Origin: Corinectria fuckeliana
Taxonomy: Eukaryota > Ascomycota > Sordariomycetes > Hypocreales > Nectriaceae
Length of the DNA stretch: 64,000 nt
Assembly (NCBI GenBank): GCA_019137255.1
Contig: WPDH01000033.1
Span: 310,001-374,000 of the forward strand
Reading direction: 5' to 3'
Shown: piece after piece, positions 1-10,232 of the stretch
Numbering within the stretch: the first letter of the stretch is position 1
Layout: every line of letters begins with the position of its first letter
Position numbers and translations under genes: made by a program
The notes under the pieces: generated by a model
The model's database searches: none
What the model was told of the DNA's origin: nothing
What the model saw: the letters and a program-made list of their open reading frames with translations, nothing else

Positions 1-491
1 GACACACGAGATAGCATCGATGCGGCTCTTCGACTTAGTCTTCCTTCAGAATAGCTACCATAAAGCACGAATCGGCCTTATGTAATCCTTGCCGCTCCTT
101 TTATATGCTGGGCTTGTGTGCTGAGCTGCCTTACTTTCAGTTCTTTGGCTCCCTGGATAGCGCAGCTGGGTTGTATTGTTGTGTTGTCGTGCTGCGTACT
201 TCGTGCGGGAACTTTCACTCCGTCAAAACGTCCTTCTCGCCTGACTCTTCACATTTTCTCAACTGAGCTTTCTGGGCCTCTTCATTCCAAGGTGCTAAGT
301 GCAACGCTCGCACATCCACCGCCTTCGTCGTTCAGCATCCATTCGGCACTGTCGTTGCTGCGCGCTGTCAGATATTAGGCCTACGGTCTCAGCCTGGCAT
401 GCACTAATTCCCTTGTGTTCATCATTTTCCTTGTGAAACAATGCGCGCTTCCGACGCTTCACAAAGGAATCAGAGCTACAATCGTCGAACA
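1..491. other. Non-coding leader upstream of first gene
   Basis: No convincing gene. The stretch is moderately pyrimidine-rich and precedes the ATG at 492, so it probably holds the promoter and 5' untranslated region of the zinc-finger gene. Short ORFs here have no recognisable content. Confidence 0.4.
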
Positions 492-1934
492 ATGGCCGAC
501 GACATTCCCGAGTCTCAGGTATCTATGGCGCCTGTAACCGTTACTCCCACCGGGTTAGACTGACTGGAACGATAGCGCCCCTCAACCATTAGCAGCAACT
601 TTGTGCACCTCCTGGAAAGATTAACCTTGCGGCCCAGCCCGGATCCCGTCCACCGATGCCATTATAGTAACCCAGGTAGGGGCATCGGGCTTTCGACAGG
701 TCTGCTCGAAGCCCATTCCAACACTACCTCTACTGCGTCCAGCACTCTCAGTAAACACAAGGCCCCTCGGCCATCATCCAAACGAGGCAATTGGATCAAC
801 GGGAAACTCCACGCCCTGTTCATTGCTAGGCCAGCCACCGACCGGGGCCGAGGCCATGGCAGCGGCCAGGAGCCTTACCCTCAACCTAAGAACACCAGCA
901 ACCTAGATTCCGGGTGGGGACAGCGTCCTAATACAGCCAAGAAGCACAGAGATATTCGCAAAAAGCCGCCTGACGAAGAACCCCCAGATGGACCCGGTGC
1001 CAAACAGCCAAAGCCCAGTAAGGGCGCAAAGGACAGGCTCTGTTGCCCGTTCTACCGACGCAACCCTCGCAATCACTGGGAGTGCCGAAAAAGGATATTT
1101 CGCTCTGTGTCGGATGTCCGACAACACATTCAACGAGTACACCTTCAACCTATACACTGCCCACGATGTAAGTGTATTTTCAACGGTCCCACCGACGCTG
1201 CCTTGCATCAGCAGCGCAATGATCATATCATACAACGGACCTGCATAGAGAGCCACGACGACATTCCCGGCATCACAGAGGATCAGTTGATCCAGATTAG
1301 AAGGCGTCAACGTGGGCGGGGCTCGGCGGCGGAGAATTGGTATAATCTTTGGGATATCCTTTTCCCCGGCATTGCTCGGCCACTTTCGCCCTATCTTGAG
1401 CAATCCGAATCCGAAGGCGCGATTCGAGATTCGATCTTGAGGACCTCCGACCATGGACCTGTGGCCCTCTTGGATGGGGAATTCACCTTCATTCCGGACT
1501 TTAGGCTGAGCCAGCACCAAATTCCACAAGCTGCACCACCTACATGGCCGCCAGACATCCAAATACCGCCTACAACTGTAGCAGCATTCGAGACGACCCC
1601 CGCAGTTCAAGCGCCTGCCTTGCGTATCACAACATCTCATATGGGTTGGAACACAACCTCGGGCTCTGAAATGTCTCCATCTGCTGGCTGGCTTGGTCAA
1701 TTCTCCCCTTCAGTGTACGCCCCGGCCTTTTCAGGGTACACTCCTTTAGAGAATACAGCTCAGGAATACCCCGCCCGAGAACAGCCCCAATCTCAAGACT
1801 TAGTCCAAGGGGATGTCCAATATCAGGACTACCATGAGCTCTATGGATATGAAGGATCCGCGCCATTCTCAGAGCTGGGTTCTAACCTGCTGTCTGGGTC
1901 CTATCAAGAGGAGGAATCCAGTGAAGATAAATAA
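492..1934 (+). CDS. C2H2-like zinc-finger protein (fungal-specific)
   Basis: Probable nuclear or nucleic-acid-binding protein of a fungal family with atypical C2H2 fingers. The main open frame runs from about 576 to a TAA at 1932-1934. Its centre carries the finger block: LCCPFYRRNP, then a Cys in WECRKRIF, then VRQHIQRVH, then HCPRCKCIF with a later His and a closing Cys, followed by the GITEDQ stretch usual in this family. The C-terminal half is Pro/Ser/Gln-rich and disordered. The main frame has no ATG before the finger block, so the start must lie in an upstream exon. ATG 492 (MADDIPESQ) followed by an intron from 519 or 534 is the best candidate. A second small intron ending at 699 is needed to regain frame. 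The 5' exon structure is my inference and is weak. The finger assignment is firmer. Target and pathway are unknown. Confidence 0.6.
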
Positions 1935-2968
1935 GCAGACAAATCTCTTTAAATGCTGCTAGTCTGTGATATTTAGTTTTTATAGAGAAAGACTAATAAT
2001 AGACAGAGTGTTATTTCTGTTATAAGGTCTAAATAAAAAGATATTAAATTAGTAGGGTATATAATAATAAATAAATAAAAGAGAAACTAAATAATATTTA
2101 AATAAATCTAAAAATAGTTAGGTATTTATATTAAGTATAAAAAGCTTTACTTAAAGAGAAAGAATACTATCTTAATACTATAGTACTAGCTTTTTAAGCC
2201 AGTTAGGGCCTACAAGGCTGAACGCTAAAATATATTAAAAGTATAAAGCCTACTAAGTAAGATCCCCCGCAGTCCAGTTTCTGCAGTGCTTGTACCTGGA
2301 GAACCTAGTGTGGATCTATAGAACAAGTATTCCACGACTACTTGTTGTAGCAGGCAAAAGAGGTTATCTTGTCGTATCGAGTCCAGGGACATCAAAGCCT
2401 GCGCGACGTGCTGGAACTGAAGCAAATGCTCTAGAACCTGGAGCGGCACGTGTGGGGACTACTGCAAGCCCTACAAGTTCTCGCACATGGCCGATAGCGA
2501 CTGCGGATTTTTGGCGAAGCGGTGCTGCTGCAAGACTAAGTAGCGACCGTTTTGCTTGCCGCTGAATCTTCTCAAATGGTTCTACGCCTCTGTGGTGGTG
2601 TTGATATAAGCGTGAGATCTGTGACTCGCACCGAGAAGATCAGGCAAGGGGGGTGTATAGGCATAATAGGCGAGGGATTGGTTTGGCTATGAGCCCGGTC
2701 TGAGACGAAACTGGAACGAAGTGTTGGCCATCAGGGGTGGCCACTTGTGTAGACATTACCGCCTTTGTACATACTTAAACGTAGGATAAATATCTTCTGA
2801 CCCTCCTGGTGACCCTCCAGTGCCTTCATCACTTGCCTGCCGTTCCTAGCCATACCCCGGCCCGATCCCACTCACTTGATGTAACTCACCCTTCGCGCCC
2901 GTGACAGTGTCTTCCATGCCCGAGGGCTCCTGATATCTATTCTAGTGGATATTGGAGCTAGGTCGAGT
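1935..2968. other. Gene-free stretch with AT-rich island
   Basis: About 1940-2265 is an abrupt AT-rich island made of TAATA/TAAATA words, unlike the GC-balanced genes around it. This is the look of a short repeat decayed by repeat-induced point mutation. The remainder (2266-2968) has ordinary composition and no ORF I can recognise. It probably includes the 3' region of the minus-strand RNase H gene. Confidence 0.5.
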
Positions 2969-3829
2969 CTAAACAAGGACACCCATGATCTCGCAGAAAT
3001 CCTCGCTGTCCTCATTCTCGGCAGCCTGCTTCGCTGCCCGATCCGCGGCCGTGTTCATTAATCTTGGAATTCTCCAAAATTCAACTTTCAACCCTTCCTC
3101 ATCCCACCGCTCGAGTTCCCCGAGCAATAGCTCCCAGAGATCCTTGTTCTTCACGTCTGCGCCGTTGCGCGTCTTCCATCCATTACGCACCCACCCGCGC
3201 GCCCACTCAGTAGCGCCTCTTGCCACATACTCGGAGTCCGTCGCGAACACCAAGGTCGTGCAGCCCTCGCCTGGCCAGTGACGGAAGCGCAGGGCGGCCA
3301 AGACGGCCCTGAGTTCGGCGCGGTTGCTTGTCTGGGCGTGTTCGTCGCCGAAGGGCCCCTTATTTTCGAGGCGCCCCGAGGTTATGCCTGCAGGGAGGCT
3401 GGTTTCCGGTTTGAAGAAGAAGGCCCAGCCTGCCTTGGGGTTGGGCTGGCCATTGTTGAGACAGGCGCCATCTGTGAATATCAGGAATTGGTCTGGATAA
3501 CCGCTACGGATAAACCGAGCAACTGGCGGAATCGCCCGTGTGCTCACGCCAGCTGGGAATAATTCGCCTGGCGTGGAGGCTGTCGACGGCGGCATGAACT
3601 TGGAAGGGAGGACGCGTCCCGTGCCTCGTCCGCGACGTAAAAAGGGATCGACATCAATCTCAAGGCTCCGTTGGTCGAAAAGCGAGTTGTTTTCGCTGTC
3701 AGTTCCCTCGTCGGAGTCTGCGAGCACCTCCTCCATGAAGCTGTAATCGACGCAGCAGGACCCGCAAACAATCAAGCCGTGGCGGGCACAGACCAGGCGG
3801 CCATCGGGGAGCTCAGTGGGATCATCCAT
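2969..3829 (-). CDS. RNase H type-1 domain protein
   Basis: Predicted ribonuclease H-fold nuclease that would cleave the RNA strand of RNA:DNA hybrids. The C-terminal half holds the fold: FTDGA (first catalytic Asp), NRAELRAVLAALR (Glu), FATDSEYVARG (second Asp), WKTRNGADVKNKDLWE, and a terminal NTAADRAAK carrying the last metal-binding Asp. All four carboxylates are visible. The N-terminal part has a small Cys/His patch (CARHGLIVCGSCC) typical of this fungal subfamily and not of Rnh1, which has a hybrid-binding domain there. I chose the ATG at 3829 (MDDPTELPDG) because the Cys/His patch follows directly. The frame stays open upstream to about 4003, with another ATG at 3898. Single exon, about 286 aa. 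It may be a cellular RNase H paralogue rather than a retroelement fragment, since no reverse transcriptase is next to it. Confidence 0.8.
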   Translation of the reverse strand: MDDPTELPDGRLVCARHGLIVCGSCCVDYSFMEEVLADSDEGTDSENNSLFDQRSLEIDVDPFLRRGRGTGRVLPSKFMPPSTASTPGELFPAGVSTRAIPPVARFIRSGYPDQFLIFTDGACLNNGQPNPKAGWAFFFKPETSLPAGITSGRLENKGPFGDEHAQTSNRAELRAVLAALRFRHWPGEGCTTLVFATDSEYVARGATEWARGWVRNGWKTRNGADVKNKDLWELLLGELERWDEEGLKVEFWRIPRLMNTAADRAAKQAAENEDSEDFCEIMGVLV

Positions 3830-4002
3830 GCTGTGGTGCGGGTGAGGATCAATTGACGTGATGAAGTTGAAGAGCGCTACGTTTACCGTGTGTGTCATGT
3901 GACGGTAGTGGAGAATGGCCTGAATTCTATTTAACTTTGCTGAAGACTTATGTTTTCCATTCGGCCCCTCTCCGAGGTCAACCAAACTGCTACCCTGCAG
4001 CA

Positions 4003-4504
4003 TTAAGATGCGGACCCTGCGCGCAGCAACACCACCGCCTCATGAACTTCAGGAAAATCCAATTCTTCAATACTCTCCTTCCAAAGCCTATCCATGAATT
4101 TCTTGCCTTCCTCCGTATACATAAAGGGGTGGTATCTGGGCAAGTCAGCTTGAGCGATCACGTTGTAGTTGGGTAGGTGGGACATACGGGTGAATTACCC
4201 AATTGCTGATGAGACTTCCGTGGCTTTCCTTGCCTCTGGCCACAGCACCGTCGACATATCTCTTTTTAGCGACAAAAGAGCTCCAGCCTTTCTCGTCGCC
4301 AAACGCAGAAAGAAGAGGATCTGCATTGCGCTCGGAGAACTCGGCTATCAAAGCTGCACTGGATGCGACGAACATGAGTCGACCTGGAGGACCAGATGGT
4401 GTCTTTCTCTTGAGGGTTGGGAGCAAAAGTAGGCCAAGTAGAGCTGTCGATAGATAGTTGACCTGAAACATTTCCTCATATCCGGTCGATGGGTTGATTT
4501 GCAA
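4003..4504 (-). pseudogene. Truncated short-chain dehydrogenase/reductase relic
   Basis: Two overlapping minus-strand frames contain pieces of one fungal SDR. The piece at 4145-4504 holds the central strand (GYEEMFQVNYLSTALLGLL, then GRLMFVASSAAL). The piece at 4003-4185 has the family's C-terminal tail (MDRLWKESIEELDF). The N-terminal TGxxxGIG cofactor motif is absent. The YxxxK catalytic pair cannot be found where it belongs, and the two pieces are out of frame with each other. This is therefore a broken, N-terminally truncated copy. What it acted on cannot be told. Confidence 0.6.
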
Positions 4505-4852
4505 GTGCCTTCATCTCGGGATGACGATCTTTCTCGCGACAACTTTTCGCCTACCGGGCTGGAGTGGCAACGCTATTGTCAAAGCCTGACTGAGAAGATG
4601 CAGGTGGCTTACGCAGCCGCTAAACCTTCAATCTCAGTCCAATATAGGACCCTGGACATCTGGTTGATGTTGATGGCGCAAATGTGTATTGGCCCAGGAG
4701 CCGAACACCAAGGGGAATATTGGGACCTGTCCGAGATATGCCGATTGGACTGGGGCGAGACACGAAGACTGTTGAAGCAAGTCATGTGGATCAACGCCTT
4801 TCATGACGATATAGGGAGGAGCGCTTTTGGAAAGCTCGCTAAGTCTCGATAA
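4499..4852 (+). pseudogene. Possible C-terminal fragment of a fungal transcription factor
   Basis: A 117-codon frame with no recognisable start. RTLDIWLMLMAQMCIG, then WGETRRLLKQVMWINAFHDD, resembles the C-terminal helices of Zn2Cys6 regulators with a fungal-specific regulatory domain, which often end in a similar Leu/Trp-rich helix pair. There is no DNA-binding domain and no room for one, because the truncated SDR lies directly upstream on the other strand. Read as a stranded fragment. The family assignment is from memory of the pattern and is tentative. Confidence 0.3.
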
Positions 4853-5072
4853 GATGACAAGTTTTGGGCGTCAAGTCATAACTTTGCACTCTGTCAGCGG
4901 ATATCAAACCCGAGGCGGAATAGGTCCGACGTTAGGGAATCACTGCCGAGCCCGCATTAATTGGGATGGCTGATTTTCTTGTTGCATTCATTATCACTCA
5001 ACGCAGGTAGCAGCTTTTATAGCCTCTTAATAGATAACTCGGTAGTCCGAGTAATAATGTGCCCTGACAGGT

Positions 5073-5597
5073 CTATGCACTCCCGCGCTCCAAGACACGC
5101 CAATCAACGCGAGGTGTTTCGCCAACTGTCTTCTTCAGTATCAGGACGAGGCTATCTATAGCTCTGAGAAACGATACGAGGCCGTCAAAGGCACGAACCC
5201 ATTGCCGTGCAGTTTCCTCAGAGAGTTGGTCCCTGATGCTTGAACCGGTCTCTGCGAAGACCCCTTCCATAGGTTCACGATACTTCCGGGCCCTTGTAAC
5301 CAAGGGCGTCGGAAGCACAGCTGGCAGTGGGCTCCCTGCCAACAGTGATTACTGGACAAGTGTTAAGACGTTTGTAACATCCGCCACAAGACCTTTAGTG
5401 GTCACTCCGGTATGACGCATGAAACGGATGCAAAGTGGTAGGGGCAGTTTCTCAATGCTCAACAGCATCTGGGTGATCCGGAGGTTGAGAGTGTTGCATA
5501 AATCGCATACCTGACCTAGGGTCCTGGAATCGATGTTTGAAGTAGAAAACTCATACTTGGCCAGGCTGATGGGTCGTATCAGTAAGTGAAGCAACAA
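5073..5597 (-). pseudogene. ORF split by one in-frame TAA, unknown family
   Basis: Two minus-strand frames, 5349-5597 and 5073-5342, are in the same phase and separated by a single TAA (CAG TAA TCA). Joined they give about 174 codons of mixed helical sequence, with Leu-rich stretches such as LVSFLRAIDSLVLILKK. I do not recognise the family. A C-to-T change of CAA to TAA would explain the stop, which fits RIP-type mutation. I could not find a GT-AG intron that removes the stop and keeps frame. Confidence 0.3.
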
Positions 5598-6974
5598 TAT
5601 GTCCTAGGATTCTTGGGGTCTGGCTTAGATAGGTCCGGGATTAACTGTCTTATTAACAGCATATTAGCACCTTTATCCGAGAATGTTGACTTCTGGCTGT
5701 AATAGACTACTCAGTTGAATGCTGAGAGGTGCTTTCTGGCCTCTAAGTATGCCTCGATCATCGAGTGGACAAGTGTTACGACAATAGTTGGTTGAAACGA
5801 CGCATCTTCGCAGGCCTCTTTACGCTCCTCAAGGAGCCGCACTGACTCTCGATCGCAAGAAAATATGTCTTTGTCTTTCCAGTGCTCATATCATTGCTCA
5901 GAAAGGTATGTCTCATGTCCGTGTTGCGACGTTAGCATATCGTAGCCGCTACTTAAAAAGTGTTCGCATTACGTTATTCTCCCTTGATAAACTACACTTG
6001 TGGCCTTATCTCTAGTGAGTCTTCAGTTTGGTGTTAGTTTGATAATGCAACAAGCTCACTCTATTAGGCTCTACCTCCACCAAGTGCAGACACTCTAAGG
6101 GCGGGCACGACTTATAGACACATACGATTTCCTCCTATACGCATAGTGACTTATTACCCTAACCCTAACTATGCCCGGCTATAATAGTATAACAGTCAGG
6201 TGTAATACTATCTTAATCAGGCCTAGTCACAGTGTATAATACTATTACCTTTATTGTCAGAATAGTAAAGCTCTCTTATTTCTCTATTATATCATTTAGA
6301 ATAGCCTCTTCTAAAGGGTGTATCCTTTAGAAGTTAGTATTTTTAGCCTCTCTCTCCTCTCTCTCCTCTTCAGCCTGTTTCTTTTCCTCTTGTTTAGTTA
6401 ATATCTATATATTTATCAGGTTATCTTACGCTATGTTAAGTTTATATACTAGCTAGATAAATAGAGTCTATTTATATTAGTAAAGAATTTATATAATATT
6501 ATTAATACAAGACCTACTATATTGCTACTAAGAGCAGCTTAAAGGATTAGAGGTATCTAGTCTTAGAGCTCGCTTAAGACAGGGCTACACTTATACCCCC
6601 CTGCACACAGTGGCTACATGCTCCGTCTAGTAAACAGTTAGTAAGCTATAATTATATAGTATAATGTAGGATTTACCTATTGTAAGCTGGCAGTAAGGTC
6701 TATATCTAAGCAAACCGGACCACTAATTTTGCCATTTAACACCTAAACCCTCAAAAATAACTTCCTAGGAGACAGTACTGGATAATTTTTGCATATTCTA
6801 GCAAGCAGACAAAACTGCCATGTCTTGTCTTTCTCTATCTCGCTGTATTCACTCTTTGCAGCCTCATCGCTTCTTCGTCCACGCTGCTCGGGGACTCCCT
6901 TAAGGACGAGAAGGCTCTCAATATTCTCTACGGTGTCGAAGTGGCCAGCAGTCGAATGGCGAACTAGAAGCCAG
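5598..6974. other. Gene-free, partly AT-rich degraded DNA
   Basis: No gene recognised. About 6170-6700 is strongly AT-rich with many TATA/TAATA words and looks RIP-decayed. At 6157-6168 there are two perfect copies of the telomere-type hexamer CCCTAA. A short CT-rich run (TCTCTCCTC repeats) lies near 6350-6375. Confidence 0.5.
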
Positions 6975-7487
6975 TCACCATACCAATCCCAGTAGTAACG
7001 GCAGCGGCGGTAGCAGTGGTAGTCGATATTTTCGCTTGTTGTGGTGTCTGCTCTTCAAAGTGAAGGCGAAAGTATCTAGGAGGATAAAAAAGGAATCTTC
7101 ACCATAATCGAAACCCTCCTCTAGATAGATGGAACTTAGGAAAGGCCTTCTTAGGTCATTGTCGGTAATAGGTAGCGGGGTTCGGGATTCTGTGACTGCC
7201 ACAAGAGAGCTTGAGCTGGCCTCGGCATCCGCCGTGGCTCTAGAAGCTTGGGTGCGCCCCATTAACGATCCATTGCGTTTCATGACCAATTCGCGGAATC
7301 GCTTGAACTGGGAGTTATCGAGCTTCTCCATGGAGAGGGTTGGCGAAAGGCCCTCGGTCTCCAGAAATGTCGCAAAGGCGAGCTCGACGTGTTTCGTGAA
7401 GGCATCATCCTTATCCTCAAGATTATCCCCCTCCCCCCCCGGATACGCTTGGGAATCGTTATGAGAATGGGGTTTGCAGCTAGTCAT
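6975..7487 (-). CDS. Hypothetical protein, unrecognised
   Basis: A 170-codon frame starting at an ATG (MTSCKPHSHND). The middle part has plausible helical, charged protein composition (VELAFATFLETEG, FKRFRELVMKR). The last ~30 residues become Arg/Leu/Pro-rich, which suggests that the true reading leaves this frame at an intron or that the gene is decayed. No domain recognised. It sits between degraded sequences, so it may be a relic. Confidence 0.3.
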   Translation of the reverse strand: MTSCKPHSHNDSQAYPGGEGDNLEDKDDAFTKHVELAFATFLETEGLSPTLSMEKLDNSQFKRFRELVMKRNGSLMGRTQASRATADAEASSSSLVAVTESRTPLPITDNDLRRPFLSSIYLEEGFDYGEDSFFILLDTFAFTLKSRHHNKRKYRLPLLPPLPLLLGLVW

Positions 7488-8478
7488 TCCGCTTTAAAAA
7501 GAATTATAATACCTGTCTGCCACGCGATTTGCTGTGCTCTCCAGACTTGCTTTCGAGTATTTTCGTTGTCGACGGCAAAGTATACCCCGGTTTCGGATCG
7601 ACTGAGTCCCTGGTAAATACTGGTTAGCTATATCTCATAGAGGAAAGGAGTTGGGAGGTAGCATAGTATAAAAGTCGAGCCTGCTACTTCATTTTGTCCA
7701 GCTCTCTCGTATCAGGTTGCAATGCAAGGTGTGCGTTTCTTCCAAAAAGCTAGCTGGTGGGGGGTATCCTCTTATACCCTAGAATCCGCTCACCGGGAGG
7801 TCCTTCCTACCCTAGGAGGGTGCCTGCCGCACCCCCCTCCTCAAGTCCCCCATTTCTGAGAGCCGTCCTTGACTCTAATAAGCAACTAATGTACACCCTA
7901 TGACTCCGTATAAGCAACTGATTCCTCACACCATTGCCATGCCCAAGTAACCCCAGCCACCCCCAGAGCGATACCCATCCAATCACATATCCTCATCCAG
8001 AAACTGGGAGATCAAGGCCTCACAAACCAGCTTCAGCTCCAGTTTCTCCGTGATGAATGGCATCCCCATGACAGTCTTCAGCTGTGGTTGCAGTATAGGC
8101 CATATGGTAGCAAGGGTGACTGCGTTTAGGTCCTGGCGCAAGGTCAGGCATGCGCGTAGGAGGGTCGGACAGTCGTTCAGTCAGGGATAATCAAAGTAAG
8201 TGAGAGAATAGGCGGAATGCGTCCAGAATCGTGGGCAGACAGGGCTACGCCAGAAATACTGGCGTGGTCGCCAAAAGTGAGGGGGTCCAAAATGAGGTTG
8301 CAAGGTCACTGATGAAAGAACTTTCTCCCAGCCGCCTTTAATAAGTCTTTTGCCGATGCTTTTATTTTCCATTGTCAATATGAAGTGAGGGCTTGGCATA
8401 AGGAACTGAAGGAGGAAGTTCTGTAATTTACGTAGGCTAGTACCTCGAGGCGTGCTCCAATTCTGCTCAGACAGTTGC
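7488..8478. other. Gene-free stretch with possible coding remnant
   Basis: No intact gene. On the minus strand about 7985-8170 reads as LATIWPILQPQLKTV and then LELKLVCEALISQFL. That has protein-like composition but no start, so it is probably a decayed exon. The rest shows CCC/GGG-rich short direct and inverted motifs near 7750-7860 and nothing I can name. Confidence 0.35.
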
Positions 8479-9066
8479 TCAATATGACTTGAAAACAGCA
8501 ACCTGTATGTTGATGGCGGATGCTGCTGGGACGGTGAGATGAAACATCATCTTCGCAAAAGGCCAAACCAAGGCAATATATAGAGCCAATATGCGGCCGA
8601 TGGAATCGGGTCGGAAACGCCATATAGGCTTCTCACTGTCGGTAATGGTCATGCCCTTGTGCCAGATCGTGCATACGGAAACTCTACCGTCAATGATGAA
8701 GATGTTTCTCAGCGAAGACGGGGTATTCTCGACGCTTATGGACAGTAGGTTGGGGGCCCGGCCAGGCTGACCACCTGTCATATGCATGAGCACGGATAGC
8801 ATCCAGACGAACCGATCGACTTGGGCTAGCTATGCCTTCGCAGCCTGGAGGTTGAGACGATCTGAACTGAAGAGGTTTGTGTCTATATTACGTCTGTCAG
8901 CCAGCTGGCCGAGGCGACGGATACTCGCTTGAGCCCATGGGTCCTGGTGGGCTTCCATGAAGGAAAATCCCTGCAGGACTGCGATGGCTGGTCGTGGTAT
9001 CTGGGACAGTGTCAATTGGGAAACTACAGCAACAACGCACGTGATGGAGCTTCGGCCGCATGTCAT
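8479..9066 (-). pseudogene. Relic of TLH/RecQ-type helicase-linked protein
   Basis: The frame 8479-9066 is continuous except for one in-frame TAG between the pieces 8830-9066 and 8479-8802. It contains MTGGQPGRAPNLLSI, RNIFIIDGRV, and RFRPDSIGRILALYIALVWPF. This order (TGGQPARG-like, RN-F-I-DG, R-LP..V...L..YL..V.PF) is the hallmark region that precedes the RecQ helicase core in fungal telomere-linked and transposon-like helicase genes. No DEAH or Walker motifs are present here, and the 3' side drifts out of frame. I infer a truncated, inactivated copy. Recognition is by remembered motif pattern only. Confidence 0.5.
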
Positions 9067-10232
9067 GTTTGGCTAATGCGCATTCTATTTACTCGAAACC
9101 TTGCCGTCGTGGTTGAACTCTCTCAGTCCGACATTGACTCTTATCCATCCAAATGGCAAACCTTCATTGCCTCACCTACTCTAAGTACAGTAGCCAATGC
9201 CCATTCCTTTTTTGACCTCACACCGACCAAAATCTTCCACAAGCCGCATCGCCATTCATAGCGAGTGCCACTCCACCTTCTCAACTGCAACCTGCGTTTT
9301 ATCCTTCTCTCTAATGGCACCTCATCCTCAGCAGGTTATCAACACGTTATTTCCCCTACTTGAACTAAGTCACCATGGATGAATGCTTTGGCTAGTGTTG
9401 CATGCAAATCTGTGCCAGATCTATCATTGCCTACGCTTTTGTCGTCGATAAACAAATTGTCGAACGACGAGAGTTGGTAGTGAGATTGTGGTCTTCAACT
9501 TCAAATAATCACGCTTCCCAGAGTGGGCATGTGTCTTCTCTTCAGAGGAACCTAGCTTGACGGATGATAGCATACGAATGAGTGCTTCCATCCTAAATGT
9601 CTCGTTCCTTCATGCCGCCGATGCACTTTTCGTCATTGCTCCTACGAAGGACACATTGGGATCCCTTGATAGTGATTTTAGGCATCATGAATCCCAGTTT
9701 CATTGCGAGCCTTATCTAGTACAAGCTGGTCCATATGAAACGGCGACGTTTGGAGTTGCTGTATCGCGACGATCAATCTGAAGAACAAATAGGGCTGATT
9801 GGGGGGCCGTTGAGGTGGTCTGGTCAATCACATAAGGCTTGCTTAGAGTTACAACGATTATAGAACCAGGCCAACGCTATCCGATATAATATCTAACAAA
9901 TAATCATGATATCAGTGATTCCATCACGAACGAACGTTTTAGTGTGCATGGCTGAGTTATGAAGGGTTTCAAGCCGAGTTAGTGGCACAGAATATTCACG
10001 GCCAATGCACTAACAGCATCCGTAATCGGCTCCACTCAAGCTTCTCCCTCCCTCCACTCCACATCCATCCATCTCCACGCCACCAGAGAGAGCCTCAACA
10101 TCAACGACGCCCGCCTGCTCGCCCGCTCCTTATTATTATCCCCACGTCGCATCAACCTGCAACATGCACAGACCCGCTTCTTGAACCGAGCCCGCCCGAT
10201 GGCGTCTCAAGCGACGCTGACCGCCCCCGACC
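9067..10232. other. Intergenic region before RTC1
   Basis: No gene recognised in about 1.2 kb. The last 200 bases (10020-10232) are C/T-rich with many CCACC and TCCATC words, typical of a fungal 5' untranslated leader for the gene starting at 10233. Confidence 0.45.

Noticed and set aside
2969..3829. RNase H domain as part of a retrotransposon
   Set aside because: No reverse transcriptase, integrase or terminal repeats next to it, and the N-terminal Cys/His patch is typical of a stand-alone fungal gene.
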